NCBI GenBank assembly: GCA_037045645.1
Contig: JBAOIH010000011.1
Location: 1-64,000 of the forward strand
From: Nocardioides sp.
GTDB lineage: Bacteria; Actinomycetota; Actinomycetes; Propionibacteriales; Nocardioidaceae
Direction: 5' to 3'
DNA length: 64,000 nucleotides
Every line of letters begins with the position of its first letter. Within the stretch, counting starts at the first letter, position 1. This document shows, piece by piece, positions 26,806 to 36,021 of the stretch. Under the pieces are notes generated by a model, which worked only from the letters and a program-made list of their open reading frames with translations, searched no databases and had not been told where the DNA came from. The translations under genes were made by a program, and so were the position numbers.

Positions 26806-28250
26806 ATGAATGATCTGCTGACTTCCACACATCTCACCGGTCTCGTCACCGGCTGCCTACATCATCGCGGGCCTGCTCTTCATCGCCGCGCTGGCTGGGC
26901 TGAGCAAGCACGAGACCGCCAAGGCGGGCAACCTCGCCGGCATGATCGGCATGGCGATCGCGCTGATCGGCACGCTGCTGCTGGCCGGCCAGAAGGCCGA
27001 ACTCGACGGCGAGCGTTCGTTCTTCATCACCTTGATCATGATCGCCGTCGCGATGGCGGCCGGTGCGTGTCATCGGGGCCTGGAAGGCGCGCACCGTCGA
27101 GATGACCGGCATGCCCGAGCTGATCGCGATGCTGCACAGCTTCGTCGGTCTCGCTGCGGTGCTGGTGGGCTTCAACTCGTACTTCGAATCGCAGGAGATC
27201 GCGCATCGCAACGGCGTTCACGACCTCGAGGTCTTCATCGGCGTCTTCATCGGTGCGCTGACGTTGACCGGCTCGATCGTGGCCTACCTGAAGCTGAGCG
27301 CGAAGATGAAGTCCGCGCCGCTGATGCTGCCGGGTCGGCACTGGCTCAACCTGGCGATCGTGCTCGTGTCTGCGGCGCTGTGCGTGTGGTTCCGCGTCAC
27401 CGAGAGCGACCTAGCGGTCGTACCCGCTGTTGGCGATGACCGTGCTGGCGCTGATCCTCGGCTTCCACATGGTCTCCGCCATCGGTGGCGGCGACATGCC
27501 GGTCGTGGTGTCGATGCTGAACTCGTACTCCGGCTGGGCCGCAGCCGCCGCGGGCTTCATGCTCTGCAACGACCTGCTGATCATCACCGGGTCGCTGGTC
27601 GGGTCGTCCGGTGCGATCTTGTCCTACATCATGTGCAAGGCGATGAACCGCTCGTTCATCAACGTGATCGCGGGCGGTTTCGGCGCGGACACGTCCGGTG
27701 GGGGCGAGGACCGCGACTACGGCGAGCACCGCGAGATCCAGGCCGACGCTGCGGCCGAACTTGCTCGCCGACGCCAACTCGGTGGTGATCACGCCCGGTT
27801 ACGGCATGGCGACCGCGCAGGCGCAGTACGCCGTGGCCGACCTGACCTCGAAGCTGCGCGCGCGCGGGGTCGAACGTACGCTTCGGCATCCACCCGGTCG
27901 CCGGGCGACTGCCCGGGCACATGAACGTGCTGCTCGCCGAGGCCAAGGTGCCCTACGACATCGTGCTGGAGATGGACGAGATCAACGAGGATCTCTCCGA
28001 CACCGACGTCGTGCTCGTGATCGGCGCCAACGACACCGTCAACCCGGCGGCGTTGGAGGAGCCCAACTCCCCCATCGCCGGCATGCCGGTGCTGGAGGTG
28101 TGGCACGCGCGCGACGTGATCGTCTTCAAGCGTTCGATGGCGACTGGCTATGCCGGGGTGCAGAACCCGCTGTTCTTCAAGGACAACACCCAGATGCTGT
28201 TCGGTGACGCGAAGGACCGTGTGGAGGACATCATCAAGTCGTTGCCCTGA
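26806..28250 (+). CDS. pntB: NAD(P) transhydrogenase subunit beta, multiple +1 frameshifts
   Basis: The start MNDLLTSTHLTGLVT is 4 bp after pntA. Membrane helices fill the first half (GMIGMAIALIGTLLLAG, AMLHSFVGLAAVLVGF, LALILGFHMVSAIGGGDMPVV). The NADP-binding domain III follows, with ITPGYGMATAQAQYAV, GIHPVAGRLPGHMNVLLAEA, LVIGANDTVNPAA and VFKRSMATGYAG. Five +1 breaks (about 26,866, 27,067, 27,425, 27,763 and 27,885) are needed to restore about 479 aa, the family norm. Confidence 0.92.
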
Positions 28251-28337
28251 GTGACCGGGCGGATCTCGGGGTAGTGCCTGACGCGTGATCCAAAGTTCGG
28301 TGGCTTCACTTGCAGCAGGTTTCGAAGCCGCCAAACG

Positions 28338-29039
28338 TTACGGGCCCGAACCGGGGACGAACTCGTCGTCGTACTGGTCGACCTTCCACTGCGACCCTTC
28401 GCGCACGAGATGCGCAGTGAAGGTGATGTCGCCCGGAATGTCGCGGACCATAGTGCGGTCCTTTTGTACGAGCGCGGAGTTCAGCCAGATGGTCGCCGTT
28501 CCGGAGACGGTTGCTTCGGCCCCGTCGACAACCACTCTGGTTGTCTTGAAGTTGTCCACACCTCCGGTGAAAACGTAGTCGCCTGTTATAGACGGGTCGG
28601 CGGCGGGAGACCCGGGTGCACCGTCTCGCAGGGTCAGTCCCTTGTAGCGTCCGGGCTGCCCGCCGTCGACTTCGAGGAAGTGGTCGAGTTGGGCACCGGC
28701 AAAGTAGGTGCGCAGCCGCTTCTGGCTCGCGGCCTGCATCGCCTGGATGCGACCCACGCTTAGTTGACGGAGTTCGGGTCGCTTCCCCTTCGCGAGGTCG
28801 CCAGGAGCCTGAACGGCAGCGACGTTCGCGTCCGGGTTCGGGGACAGGGCGTCGATCGCTCCGATCTGCTGCATGGACTCCATGGCCAGTCTCGTGGCTT
28901 CGCGAACGGCCCCTGCTTCAGGCTGCGACTGGCAGGCAGAGACGAGCGCGAACGTCACGGCTACTGCGACGAACGACAGCTTGCCCCGGCGAAGTGCGCG
29001 GCGGGTCTGCCTCGAGGCAGTGAGGGGATTGCATTCCAT
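28338..29039 (-). CDS. Putative lipoprotein
   Basis: This 233-aa exported protein has an N-terminal basic stretch and hydrophobic core ending in the lipobox LVSAC at about residues 32-36, so it is probably anchored outside the membrane. The body is hydrophilic with beta-rich segments (GRYKGLTLRDG, GDYVFTGGVDNFKTTRVVVDG, ATVSGTATIWLN, ITFTAHLVREGSQWKV), reminiscent of a Mce-associated or nuclear-transport-factor-like fold, but I recognise no family with confidence. ATG 29039 overlaps the stop of a short upstream frame by one base. Confidence 0.7.
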   Translation of the reverse strand: MECNPLTASRQTRRALRRGKLSFVAVAVTFALVSACQSQPEAGAVREATRLAMESMQQIGAIDALSPNPDANVAAVQAPGDLAKGKRPELRQLSVGRIQAMQAASQKRLRTYFAGAQLDHFLEVDGGQPGRYKGLTLRDGAPGSPAADPSITGDYVFTGGVDNFKTTRVVVDGAEATVSGTATIWLNSALVQKDRTMVRDIPGDITFTAHLVREGSQWKVDQYDDEFVPGSGP

Positions 29040-29180
29040 CAGGACGCTCCGTCCGCGATCGCGACGATGTAGTAACTGGTGCTGGCCTTGTGAGGATTGA
29101 ACACCCACAGGTCCCAGTTGGCGTGGTCGCGGTTCGACTTCTGGCCGTGCACCAGGGTTCCGGCGCGAGTTGCGCACGGA
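29039..29180 (-). pseudogene. Possible remnant of a gene upstream of the lipoprotein
   Basis: A frame ends in TGA overlapping the lipoprotein ATG and encodes NWDLWVFNPHKASTSYYIV before IADGAS. The segment looks protein-like, but upstream it runs into thpR in another frame, so no plausible 5' part is left. A GTG (GTLVHGQKS context) could give a peptide of about 40 aa. Confidence 0.3.
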
Positions 29181-29756
29181 TCAGGGTCGAGTGTGGAGAG
29201 CGAACTCCTCCACGACCTCATAGCGCGGCCTCCTGCGCGGGCCCTCACCCAGATGCGACTCGATCAGAGTGACGCGATCTGCACGCCAGGAGGGGCCTTC
29301 GTACGCCTCCAGCAGCCGGACCCAGTTGCTCATCTCGGTTGGTCGCCCTAACCGCGCCACTGTGAGGTGGGGCGCGAAGCGTCGACCGTCGACTTCGATG
29401 CCGGCAGTGGCGGCGGCCGTACGAGCCCCCGCCGCAGCCCGCTCCAGTTCGCTGCGCCCCGCGTCGTCGGTCTGTGCTCCCGCCCACAGCACGCGAGCGG
29501 ACGCCGGGTCAGGGAACGCTCCCCCGCCGCTGATCCGAAGTTCGAAGGAAGTCCGCTTGGCCGCGGCGCGCTCCAGCCGGTCCACGAAGTCATCGGACTT
29601 GCCACCCGGCACCGCCGCGCAGAAGGCCAGCGTGAAGTGGAACTGCTCCGCAGGCGTCCAGCGAAACGATCCGGACTCTCGGCGTACGTCCAAGAACTCG
29701 TCGAGGTGCTCCACCGCCTCCTCGGGAGGCACGATCGCGACAAACATCCGGGCCAC
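29181..29756 (-). CDS. thpR: RNA 2',3'-cyclic phosphodiesterase (2'-5' RNA ligase family)
   Basis: The two HxTx motifs that define the 2H phosphoesterase superfamily are present: HFTL near residues 40-43 and HLTV near 128-131. The N-terminus MARMFVAIVPPEEAVEHL and the C-terminal VTLIESHLGEGPRRRPRYEVVEEF are typical of ThpR. The enzyme opens 2',3'-cyclic phosphates on RNA ends. Length is 191 aa, as usual. Confidence 0.9.
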   Translation of the reverse strand: MARMFVAIVPPEEAVEHLDEFLDVRRESGSFRWTPAEQFHFTLAFCAAVPGGKSDDFVDRLERAAAKRTSFELRISGGGAFPDPASARVLWAGAQTDDAGRSELERAAAGARTAAATAGIEVDGRRFAPHLTVARLGRPTEMSNWVRLLEAYEGPSWRADRVTLIESHLGEGPRRRPRYEVVEEFALHTRP

Positions 29757-29792
29757 GGAGCCATCGTGCCATCCCGACAGGTGGCGGACCGA

Positions 29793-30239
29793 TCAGTTCT
29801 TGGTGATGACGCCGTTCCACGCCGACGAGGCGCCCGAGTGCCCGGCCAGAATGACGGCTGTGAGCACGAAGGCGGCAGCGCCGATGCCCAGGACGATGGC
29901 CGGCCATGACCGGCCCTTGCCCGGGGCAGCCAGCCAGAAGATCACCGCGCCAACCGCGCCGAGCATGACGTACGTCGAGATCGCCGCCAGGTCCCCACGT
30001 GCGGCGTGATCGAAGCCCGGTTCGCCCACCCGGTGCTCCAGCGCTTCGCCGCTCTGGGTGGCGACGAAGGCGCTGATCGCCGCGATGGTGCTCAGGCCGA
30101 GCAGGGGCCACTGCAGACCGCGCTGCCAGGCGGGCTTGAGGACGTACGTCACCAGCAGCAGCGCTGCCAGCGGCGCCAGCACCACCACCGCGTGGACGAC
30201 GAGTGGGTGGACGGGCAGGCCTGCGATCGAGTCGAACAT
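29793..30239 (-). CDS. DUF2231-type membrane protein
   Basis: This 148-aa integral membrane protein starts MFDSIAGLPVHPLVVHAVVVLAPLAALLL, the hallmark of the DUF2231 family (PVHPLxVHxP-like motif). About four helices are seen, with a conserved-looking ATQSGEALEHRV loop. Histidines in the first helix and loop suggest redox or heme binding, as proposed for relatives, but this is not shown. It sits between thpR and the VIT1-type gene, all on the minus strand. Confidence 0.75.
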   Translation of the reverse strand: MFDSIAGLPVHPLVVHAVVVLAPLAALLLVTYVLKPAWQRGLQWPLLGLSTIAAISAFVATQSGEALEHRVGEPGFDHAARGDLAAISTYVMLGAVGAVIFWLAAPGKGRSWPAIVLGIGAAAFVLTAVILAGHSGASSAWNGVITKN

Positions 30240-30328
30240 ATGCGGATCCGTTCAGTGAAGGTCGTTGCCGTGTCGGCAACCTACGTCCAGGGTGGTTGCG
30301 CAACCTGTGAACAGGCTGTGAGCAGGTG

Positions 30329-31138
30329 CTAGCCCAACTGTGAGCCGACCAGATCGCCGACCAAATAGGTGATCCCCATCGCGAGGAGCCCGCCGGCCAC
30401 ATTGCGTACGACAGCCGGAACCCACGGCGCCAGACCGAGACGAGCGCTGACGTAGCCCGTGAGGGCGAGCGCCGCCGCGACGCTCGACACCGTGGCGATC
30501 AGTCGGGCAGAGGAGGGAGTGAATGCCACGATCAGCAACGGGAGCAGCGCCCCGAGAGTGAAGGCGATCATGGAGGCCCAGGCGGCATGCCAGGGGTTCA
30601 CCAACTCGTTGGGATTGATGCCGAACTCGAGTTCGGCGTGCGCGGCCAAGGCATCGTGTGCAGTGAGTTGCTCGGCGACCTTCTCGGCTAGCTCGGGCTC
30701 CAGACCCTTCTTCTCATACATCTTGGCCAGTTCGGCCAGTTCCGTCTCCGGCATCCGCCGCAACTCTTCGGCTTCGAGGGCGAGGACCGCCTTCTCGGAG
30801 TCGCGCTGCGTGCTCACCGAGACGTACTCCCCCGCAGCCATGCTGATCGCCCCGGCGACCAGTGCCGCAGTGCCGGCGACCAGAATCGCGTTGTGGTCGG
30901 TGGTCGCTCCGGCGACACCCATCACCACACCGGCGGTCGACACGATGCCGTCGTTCGCGCCGAGGACCGCGGCTCGCAGCCAGTTGAGTCGGCCGCCCTC
31001 GCTGGGATCGACCTCGTCGTGCCAGTGGGCGGGCTGTTCGTCGGTGCCGATGTGCGGTTGGCTCACTCGCTGATCCAAACTCGGTCCGAGGGTCGGCGCA
31101 ACGAAGGTGAGGCTTGCCTGTCGCTTGCGTTCAGTCAC
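30329..31138 (-). CDS. VIT1/CCC1-family iron or manganese transporter
   Basis: This 269-aa member of the vacuolar iron transporter-like family has the signature LRAAVLGANDGIVSTAGVVMG, then GAISMAAGEYVSVSTQRDSE. A cytoplasmic metal-binding-type region rich in Glu (LALEAEELRRMPETELAELA to VAEQLTAHDALAAHAELE) follows, then three C-terminal helices. Such proteins move Fe2+ or Mn2+ out of the cytosol. The start is 13 bp from the divergent AAA ATPase start, so promoters must overlap or transcripts be leaderless. Confidence 0.9.
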   Translation of the reverse strand: MTERKRQASLTFVAPTLGPSLDQRVSQPHIGTDEQPAHWHDEVDPSEGGRLNWLRAAVLGANDGIVSTAGVVMGVAGATTDHNAILVAGTAALVAGAISMAAGEYVSVSTQRDSEKAVLALEAEELRRMPETELAELAKMYEKKGLEPELAEKVAEQLTAHDALAAHAELEFGINPNELVNPWHAAWASMIAFTLGALLPLLIVAFTPSSARLIATVSSVAAALALTGYVSARLGLAPWVPAVVRNVAGGLLAMGITYLVGDLVGSQLG

Positions 31139-31151
31139 TAGATTTCAGTAC

Positions 31152-32585
31152 GTGGACGAGCGCGGCTGGGACGTCATCAAAAGCATCCAGGTCTTCCTCG
31201 ACGAGGCGATAGACGAGGTGCGCCAGCGTGGCGACGAGAGTGGCCCTTGGCTCATCGATGAACTGACCTCGCATCTAGGCACCGACGCGTCGAAACTGCC
31301 GGTCACACGGATGGAGGTGCCCGGGCATCAGTTCGTGAATCTGGACATCGCGATGCAGGCCCTCGTCGAGCAGCACGGCGGCGGCTCCGTACTCGGTGTC
31401 GGCGGCGGGGATAGACGCCACCACTCGTCCTTCGGTGACCTGCTGCAACGCAACTGGAGGGTGCCGATCGGCTCGGTCGACCGCGATCGCGTCGACACCG
31501 GGCCCGACTCCTCCCGCGACGCGGTGACGTTCGGCATCCACCTGTTCTCCTACGACGGCGTGCCGGTCGCGGCACTGCAGAAGCGCCGCAAGGAGCAGTA
31601 CGACGGCGCCAACGGCCTGGAGATCCTGGCTGCGGACGACGTGGTCGAGGCCCTGCTCGCCGACCTGCGCCGGATGATGCTGGAGAAGTCGGTCTTCCGC
31701 GGCCAGGTGTTGAGTTTCGGCAATGCGGACCCGATGTATCACCGGGGCTCTGGCGGCATCGTCTTTCTGCCGCGCCCCGCGATCAGCGCTCACGATCTGG
31801 TCTTGCCCGAAGGCGCGGCGCACCGGATCGAGCGACACGTGGCCGGACCTGCCCGCCACCGCGAGCGCCTGCGGGCGGCCGGGCAGCACCTCAAACGTGG
31901 GCTGCTGCTGTACGGCCCCCCGGGCACAGGCAAGACCCATTCGGTGCGGTATCTGCTCTCACAATTGCCGGACGTCACGGCCGTCGTACTCGCCGGAAAC
32001 TCCCTTGGACTGATCTCGGAAGCAACCGAACTCGCCCAGGCACTCGAGCCCGCGATCGTGGTGATGGAGGACATCGATTTGATCGCCGAGCACCGCGAGT
32101 ATCACGGGCCGCAGCCGCTGCTCTACACGCTGCTCGACGCGATGGATGGCCTCAACGCGGAGGCCGATGTGGCGTTCGTACTCACCACCAACCGCGCCGA
32201 TCTGCTGGAGGAGGCGTTGTCGCAGCGGCCCGGGCGCGTTGACCTGGCACTGGAGGTGCCGCTGCCGGATGCGGCGGCGCGCTCGAAGTTGCTGCGTCTG
32301 TATGCCGGGTCGCTCGGGCTGTCGGACGAGGCGATCGAGTCGGCGGCGAAGCGTACGAACTGCGTCACCGCGTCGTTCTTCAAGGAACTCGCGCGGCGCG
32401 CGGTCCTGGTCTCGGCCGACACCTCACGTGAGATGTCGGATGCGCTGTTCGGCGAGGTGCTCGACGAGATGCTCGGGGACAGCGAGGCGTTGACCCGGTC
32501 GTTGCTCGGCTCGACGGGGCCGGGCTCGGGCGGGATGGGTTCACGAGGTCGATCGGCCGGACCGTCCGGCTTCGGCACCATCTGA
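31152..32585 (+). CDS. AAA-family ATPase
   Basis: This 477-aa protein has an N-terminal domain of unknown type (to about residue 230) and one AAA module with Walker A GPPGTGKT, Walker B VVMEDIDL and sensor stretch VAFVLTTNRADLLEEAL, followed by the arginine-finger-like QRPGRVD. The C-terminal tail is Gly/Ser-rich. It resembles CDC48/ClpX-unlike AAA remodelling ATPases of unknown target common in actinobacteria. GTG 31152 is chosen because an earlier start would run into the divergent transporter. Confidence 0.8.
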   Translation: MDERGWDVIKSIQVFLDEAIDEVRQRGDESGPWLIDELTSHLGTDASKLPVTRMEVPGHQFVNLDIAMQALVEQHGGGSVLGVGGGDRRHHSSFGDLLQRNWRVPIGSVDRDRVDTGPDSSRDAVTFGIHLFSYDGVPVAALQKRRKEQYDGANGLEILAADDVVEALLADLRRMMLEKSVFRGQVLSFGNADPMYHRGSGGIVFLPRPAISAHDLVLPEGAAHRIERHVAGPARHRERLRAAGQHLKRGLLLYGPPGTGKTHSVRYLLSQLPDVTAVVLAGNSLGLISEATELAQALEPAIVVMEDIDLIAEHREYHGPQPLLYTLLDAMDGLNAEADVAFVLTTNRADLLEEALSQRPGRVDLALEVPLPDAAARSKLLRLYAGSLGLSDEAIESAAKRTNCVTASFFKELARRAVLVSADTSREMSDALFGEVLDEMLGDSEALTRSLLGSTGPGSGGMGSRGRSAGPSGFGTI

Positions 32586-32586
32586 C

Positions 32587-32735
32587 CTGTCGCATCTGCT
32601 CTTCGCGAACCCGCCGAGCTGTCGCATCTGCTCCGCGCGAACCCGCCGAGCTGTCGCATCTGCTTCAGTTATGCACAGGCGCCGAAGCAAACGCGACAGG
32701 TCGAGGCCCTCCGCCGAAGCAAACGCGACAGGTCG
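32587..32735. repeat. Direct and inverted CTGTCGCATCTGCT-type repeats
   Basis: After the AAA ATPase stop the sequence holds three direct copies of CTGTCGCATCTGCT with GAACCCGCCGAG spacers, then two copies of the near-inverted form AGCAAACGCGACAG. Opposite copies can pair, so a structured 3' end or terminator between convergent genes is likely. No gene is seen. Confidence 0.6.
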
Positions 32736-32755
32736 ACTACAAGCCGAGTTGAAGC

Positions 32756-32994
32756 GGGCCCCTTCACCTCCACTCGTCAGTCACACCCGGCTACGCCGGG
32801 GCTCCCTCCTCGCTCCGGCTCAGAGACCCACCTGATCGGGCCCCTTCACCTCCACTCGTCAGTCACACCCGGCTACGCCGGGGCTCCCTCCTCGCTCCGG
32901 CTCAGAGACCCACCTGATCGGGCCCCTTCACCTCCACTCGTCAGTCACACCCGGCTACGCCGGGGCTCCCTCCTCGCTCCGGCTCAGAGACCCA
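32756..32994. repeat. 82-bp tandem repeat, about 2.9 copies
   Basis: Units start with GGGCCCCTTCACC at 32,756, 32,838 and 32,920 and are essentially identical. The last unit runs into the 3' end of the leftward acyl-CoA dehydrogenase, so each unit carries a copy of that gene's final codons and stop (GGTCTCTGA read leftward). Each also contains a CGGCTACGCCGGGGC near-palindrome. Confidence 0.85.
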
Positions 32995-34140
32995 GGTCCC
33001 GCGCGATCAGCATCTTCATGATCTCGTTCGAACCCGCCCAGATCTTGGTGACGCGGGCGTCGCGCCAGGCGCGGGCCACGCGGTACTCGTTCATGTAGCC
33101 GTAGCCACCGTAGATCTGTACGCAGTGGTCGAGCACGTCGTTTTGCACCTGCGACGTCCACCACTTCGCCTTGGCCGCGTCGACCGCGGTCAACTCTCCG
33201 GCAGCGTGCGCGATGACGCACTGGTCGACGTACGCCTGACGTGACCTCGACACGGGTGGTCAGGTCGGCCAGCAGGAACTGGGTGTTCTGGAAGGCGCCG
33301 ATCGGGTACGCCGAACGCGGTGCGGTCCTTGGCGTACTGCGATCGTCTCCTTCAAGGATCTGCGGCCGCGTGCGCGAGGTTGGTGACCGCCGAGCCGAGC
33401 CGTTCCTGAGGCAGGAACTGCATCATCGAGATGAAGCCGGTGTCGAGCGGGCCGATCAGGTCGGCGTTGGACACGCGTACGTTCTCGAACGACAACTCGG
33501 CCGTGTCGGACTCGTCCTGGCCGACCTTGTCGAGCACGCGACCGACCGAGAAGCCGGGCAGTGTGGTGTCGACGCCGAAGAGCGAGATGCCCTTGGCCTT
33601 CTTCTCCGGCGACGTGCGCGCCGCGACGATCGACCAGGTCGCGCTGAACCGCCGTTGGTGATGAAGGTCTTGGAGCCGTTGATGATCCAGTCGTCGCCAT
33701 CGCGTACGGCAGTGGTCTTGAGGTTGGCGAGGTCGGAGCCACCCGACGGGCTCGGTCATGCCGATCGCGGTGACGAGTCTCGCCGGTGGCGAACTTGGGC
33801 AGCCAGCGCTGCTTCTGCTCCTCGTTGGTCAGGTGCACGAGGTACGGCGCGCATGATGTCGGCGTGGATGCCCAGGCACGACGGCAACGTCATGTTGACC
33901 TTGGCGAGTTCCTCGGTGAGCACCGCGTTGAAGCGGTAGTCGCCGGCCTCGGCGCCGCCGAACTCCTCCGGAATCTCCAGGCCGAGCAGACCCGCCTCGC
34001 CCGCATCGAGCCAGAACTGCCGGTCGAGGCCGTGATTCTCGGCGTACTTCTCCAAGTTGGGGACGACCTTGCGGTCGCAGGAACTCCTTGACGGAGGCGC
34101 GGTACGCCTCGTGGTCCTCGTCGTAGATCTCGCGCTTCAT
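32984..34140 (-). CDS. Acyl-CoA dehydrogenase, several +1 frameshifts
   Basis: Pieces in successive frames reconstruct a complete enzyme of about 380 aa. The start is MKREIYDEDHEAYRASVKEF; then come WLDAGEAGLLGLEIPEEFGG, LTNEEQKQRWLPKFATGET, the FAD/substrate block SGGSDLANL, GFSATWSIVAARTSPEKKAKG and FLPQERLGSAV. The C-terminus is YGGYGYMNEYRVARAWRD then VTKIWAGSNEIMKMLIARDLGL; the AGSNEIMK segment holds no Glu of the HEGT type, so the catalytic base is elsewhere, as in isovaleryl-CoA-type enzymes. Breaks at about 34,085, 33,850, 33,775, 33,740, 33,650, 33,355, 33,305 and 33,240 all fit single inserted bases. Confidence 0.85.
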
Positions 34141-34382
34141 GCCATCGATCCTACTGCTGGGTAACCGGTTCGCGTGACCCGATGCGTACGCCCGCTGTCG
34201 GCGCCGTGGCAACCCGCGCTTTGTCCGCGTGCGGCGGGGCGATGGGGTCTCGACTCAGCTCGACCGACCCGACGGCCCGCTCGGCACCTTCCCCCGCCCT
34301 GGCTGGGCACCCGACTGCGGCCGATCATGCCCAACGGGTACGGCGAGATCCGCCCCACGCCCCCGGCGCTGCGCGTGCCTTT

Positions 34383-34471
34383 GCGCCCGCTCGGCGGATT
34401 TCACGCGTGCGTTCGCGCCCGCTCGGCGGATTTCACGCGTGCGTTCGCGCCCGCTCGGCGGGTTTCTACGT
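34383..34471. repeat. 32-bp tandem repeat, about 2.8 copies
   Basis: Units starting GCGCCCGCTCGGCGG recur at 34,383, 34,415 and 34,447 with ATTTCACGCGTGCGTTC completing each. They lie in the 378-bp divergent gap between the acyl-CoA dehydrogenase and the glycosyltransferase, upstream of the latter. No other feature was found in this gap. Confidence 0.85.
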
Positions 34472-34518
34472 AGTCACCTACGGACGACGTCTCGCCAGGA
34501 CGGCCATAGCGTCGACGC

Positions 34519-35979
34519 GTGGTCGTTCACGATGCCAACACCTCACCCGCAGCGGGACCTTCGCGCGGCGCGCTGGTCAGTTTGCGCGTCCCGACACCCA
34601 GAATCGACCCCAGCGCGGAGGTCTTGGGCTCCTACCGTCCCTCCATCGGGTGCGTGATCCCGGCCTACAACGAGGCTGACTCGATCACTCAGGTCCTCGA
34701 ATCGCTGCTGAACCAGACCCGCCTGCCGGACGCGATCCACGTGGTGGTCAACAACTCCACCGACGATTCGGTCGAGGTGGCGCGGCGTTATGCCGGACTG
34801 CACGTACGCGAGGTTGACGGGGTCGACGAGTTCACCGAGGTCTACATCCACGACATCGGGGACAACCCCGACAAGAAGGTCGGTGCGCTCAACTACGGCT
34901 TCCGCCTCGTTGACGGCGTCGACTACTTCCTCGGTGTGGACGGCGACACCGTGGCGGAGCCGGATGCCATCGAGCACCTGCTCACCGAGATCGAAAGCGA
35001 CCACCGCATCGGTGGTATCTCGGCGATCTACGACATCGACGACCGCCACATCAAGGGCGCGGTGGCCCGCTTCCTGATCGCCGGTCAGCGCCAGCAGTTC
35101 GCGTCCTTCAACATGCAGAACCTGCTGCGTGGCAGGCAGATGGCCGTCCTCGGTGGGCAGTACTCGATCTTTCGCATGTCGGCACTGCAACGGGTGATGG
35201 AGGAAACCCACCAACAGCACCCGTGGGTCCGTGACAGCGAGATCGAGGACTCACTGCTGTCACTGCAGATCCGCAGCGCCGGGTTCCTGACCAAGATCAG
35301 CGCACATGCTCGCGCCCACGTCGGCGGCATGCTGACGTTGAAGTCGCTCGACGCCCAGCAGGTCAAGTGGAACGCCGGCGCCATCGACTTGATGTGGCCC
35401 GGCCAGCGTGGCGACACCCGCGGCCAACCGCTGCACCCCAACCTGCGGCTGCGCTGGTTCGAGAACTTCGCGATGCTGCTCAACACCTACACCCGATTCT
35501 CCCTGGTGGTGTTGTTCATCTGCTCGATGCTGATGGACGCTTTCGTCTTCAGTTGGGTCTGGCTGACCCCGCCGCTGATCGCGACTCTGCTCAACCTGCG
35601 GATCGCGCATTCGATGAAGGCCCGCACGTGGCGCGACTACGCGTTCGCGTTGTTGTGGTTCCCGGCCGAGATCTACATCTGGGCCCGGATCGGGCATTTC
35701 GTACGCGCGTGGGCGAAGTTCTTGTCTCGCTCCGACGCCGACAACTGGGCCTTGCAGTCACAAGCCGAACGAGGCCGCGGTTCGCACGCCTACTTGGCGC
35801 CGTACGGGATCGCACTCGTCAGCGCGGCTGCGCTGATCTTGATCTTCTTGCAGTTGCCGGAGTCCTGGCGGATCGTCGCGCTCTATGTCGGCTGGATCTC
35901 GCTGGCGATTCTCACGATCGCGCAGAGCAGTTGGCTGTTCTTGAAGTGCCTGCGCAACTACCGCGGCTACCAGGTCTAG
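34519..35979 (+). CDS. Membrane-bound family 2 glycosyltransferase
   Basis: This 486-aa GT2 enzyme has the N-terminal IGCVIPAYNEADSITQVLESLL, the metal-binding DGDTVAEPDA, and the acceptor/catalytic region PWVRDSEIEDSLLSLQIRSAG. Several C-terminal membrane helices follow (FSLVVLFICSMLMDAFVFSW, YGIALVSAAALILIFLQL). This is the layout of processive polysaccharide synthases. It heads a run with two exported proteins, a response regulator and a beta-sandwich secreted protein, suggesting regulated surface-glycan production. GTG 34519 is the first start in frame; a later start is possible. Confidence 0.85.
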   Translation: MVVHDANTSPAAGPSRGALVSLRVPTPRIDPSAEVLGSYRPSIGCVIPAYNEADSITQVLESLLNQTRLPDAIHVVVNNSTDDSVEVARRYAGLHVREVDGVDEFTEVYIHDIGDNPDKKVGALNYGFRLVDGVDYFLGVDGDTVAEPDAIEHLLTEIESDHRIGGISAIYDIDDRHIKGAVARFLIAGQRQQFASFNMQNLLRGRQMAVLGGQYSIFRMSALQRVMEETHQQHPWVRDSEIEDSLLSLQIRSAGFLTKISAHARAHVGGMLTLKSLDAQQVKWNAGAIDLMWPGQRGDTRGQPLHPNLRLRWFENFAMLLNTYTRFSLVVLFICSMLMDAFVFSWVWLTPPLIATLLNLRIAHSMKARTWRDYAFALLWFPAEIYIWARIGHFVRAWAKFLSRSDADNWALQSQAERGRGSHAYLAPYGIALVSAAALILIFLQLPESWRIVALYVGWISLAILTIAQSSWLFLKCLRNYRGYQV

Positions 35980-36021
35980 CCGGCCATGAGACGCAATCCG
36001 AAGCCACGAGGGGAGTCCACG

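Noticed and set aside
25258..28250. Programmed frameshifting in pntA and pntB
   Set aside because: There are about eleven breaks at unrelated sequences, all +1 insertions; programmed sites are single and have defined slippery sequences.
32756..32994. CRISPR-like repeat
   Set aside because: Units are contiguous 82-bp tandem copies without unique spacers.
34170..34518. Coding frames over the 32-bp repeat region
   Set aside because: The repeat-derived peptides in several frames have no start signals or similarity, and the region is the promoter gap of the glycosyltransferase.
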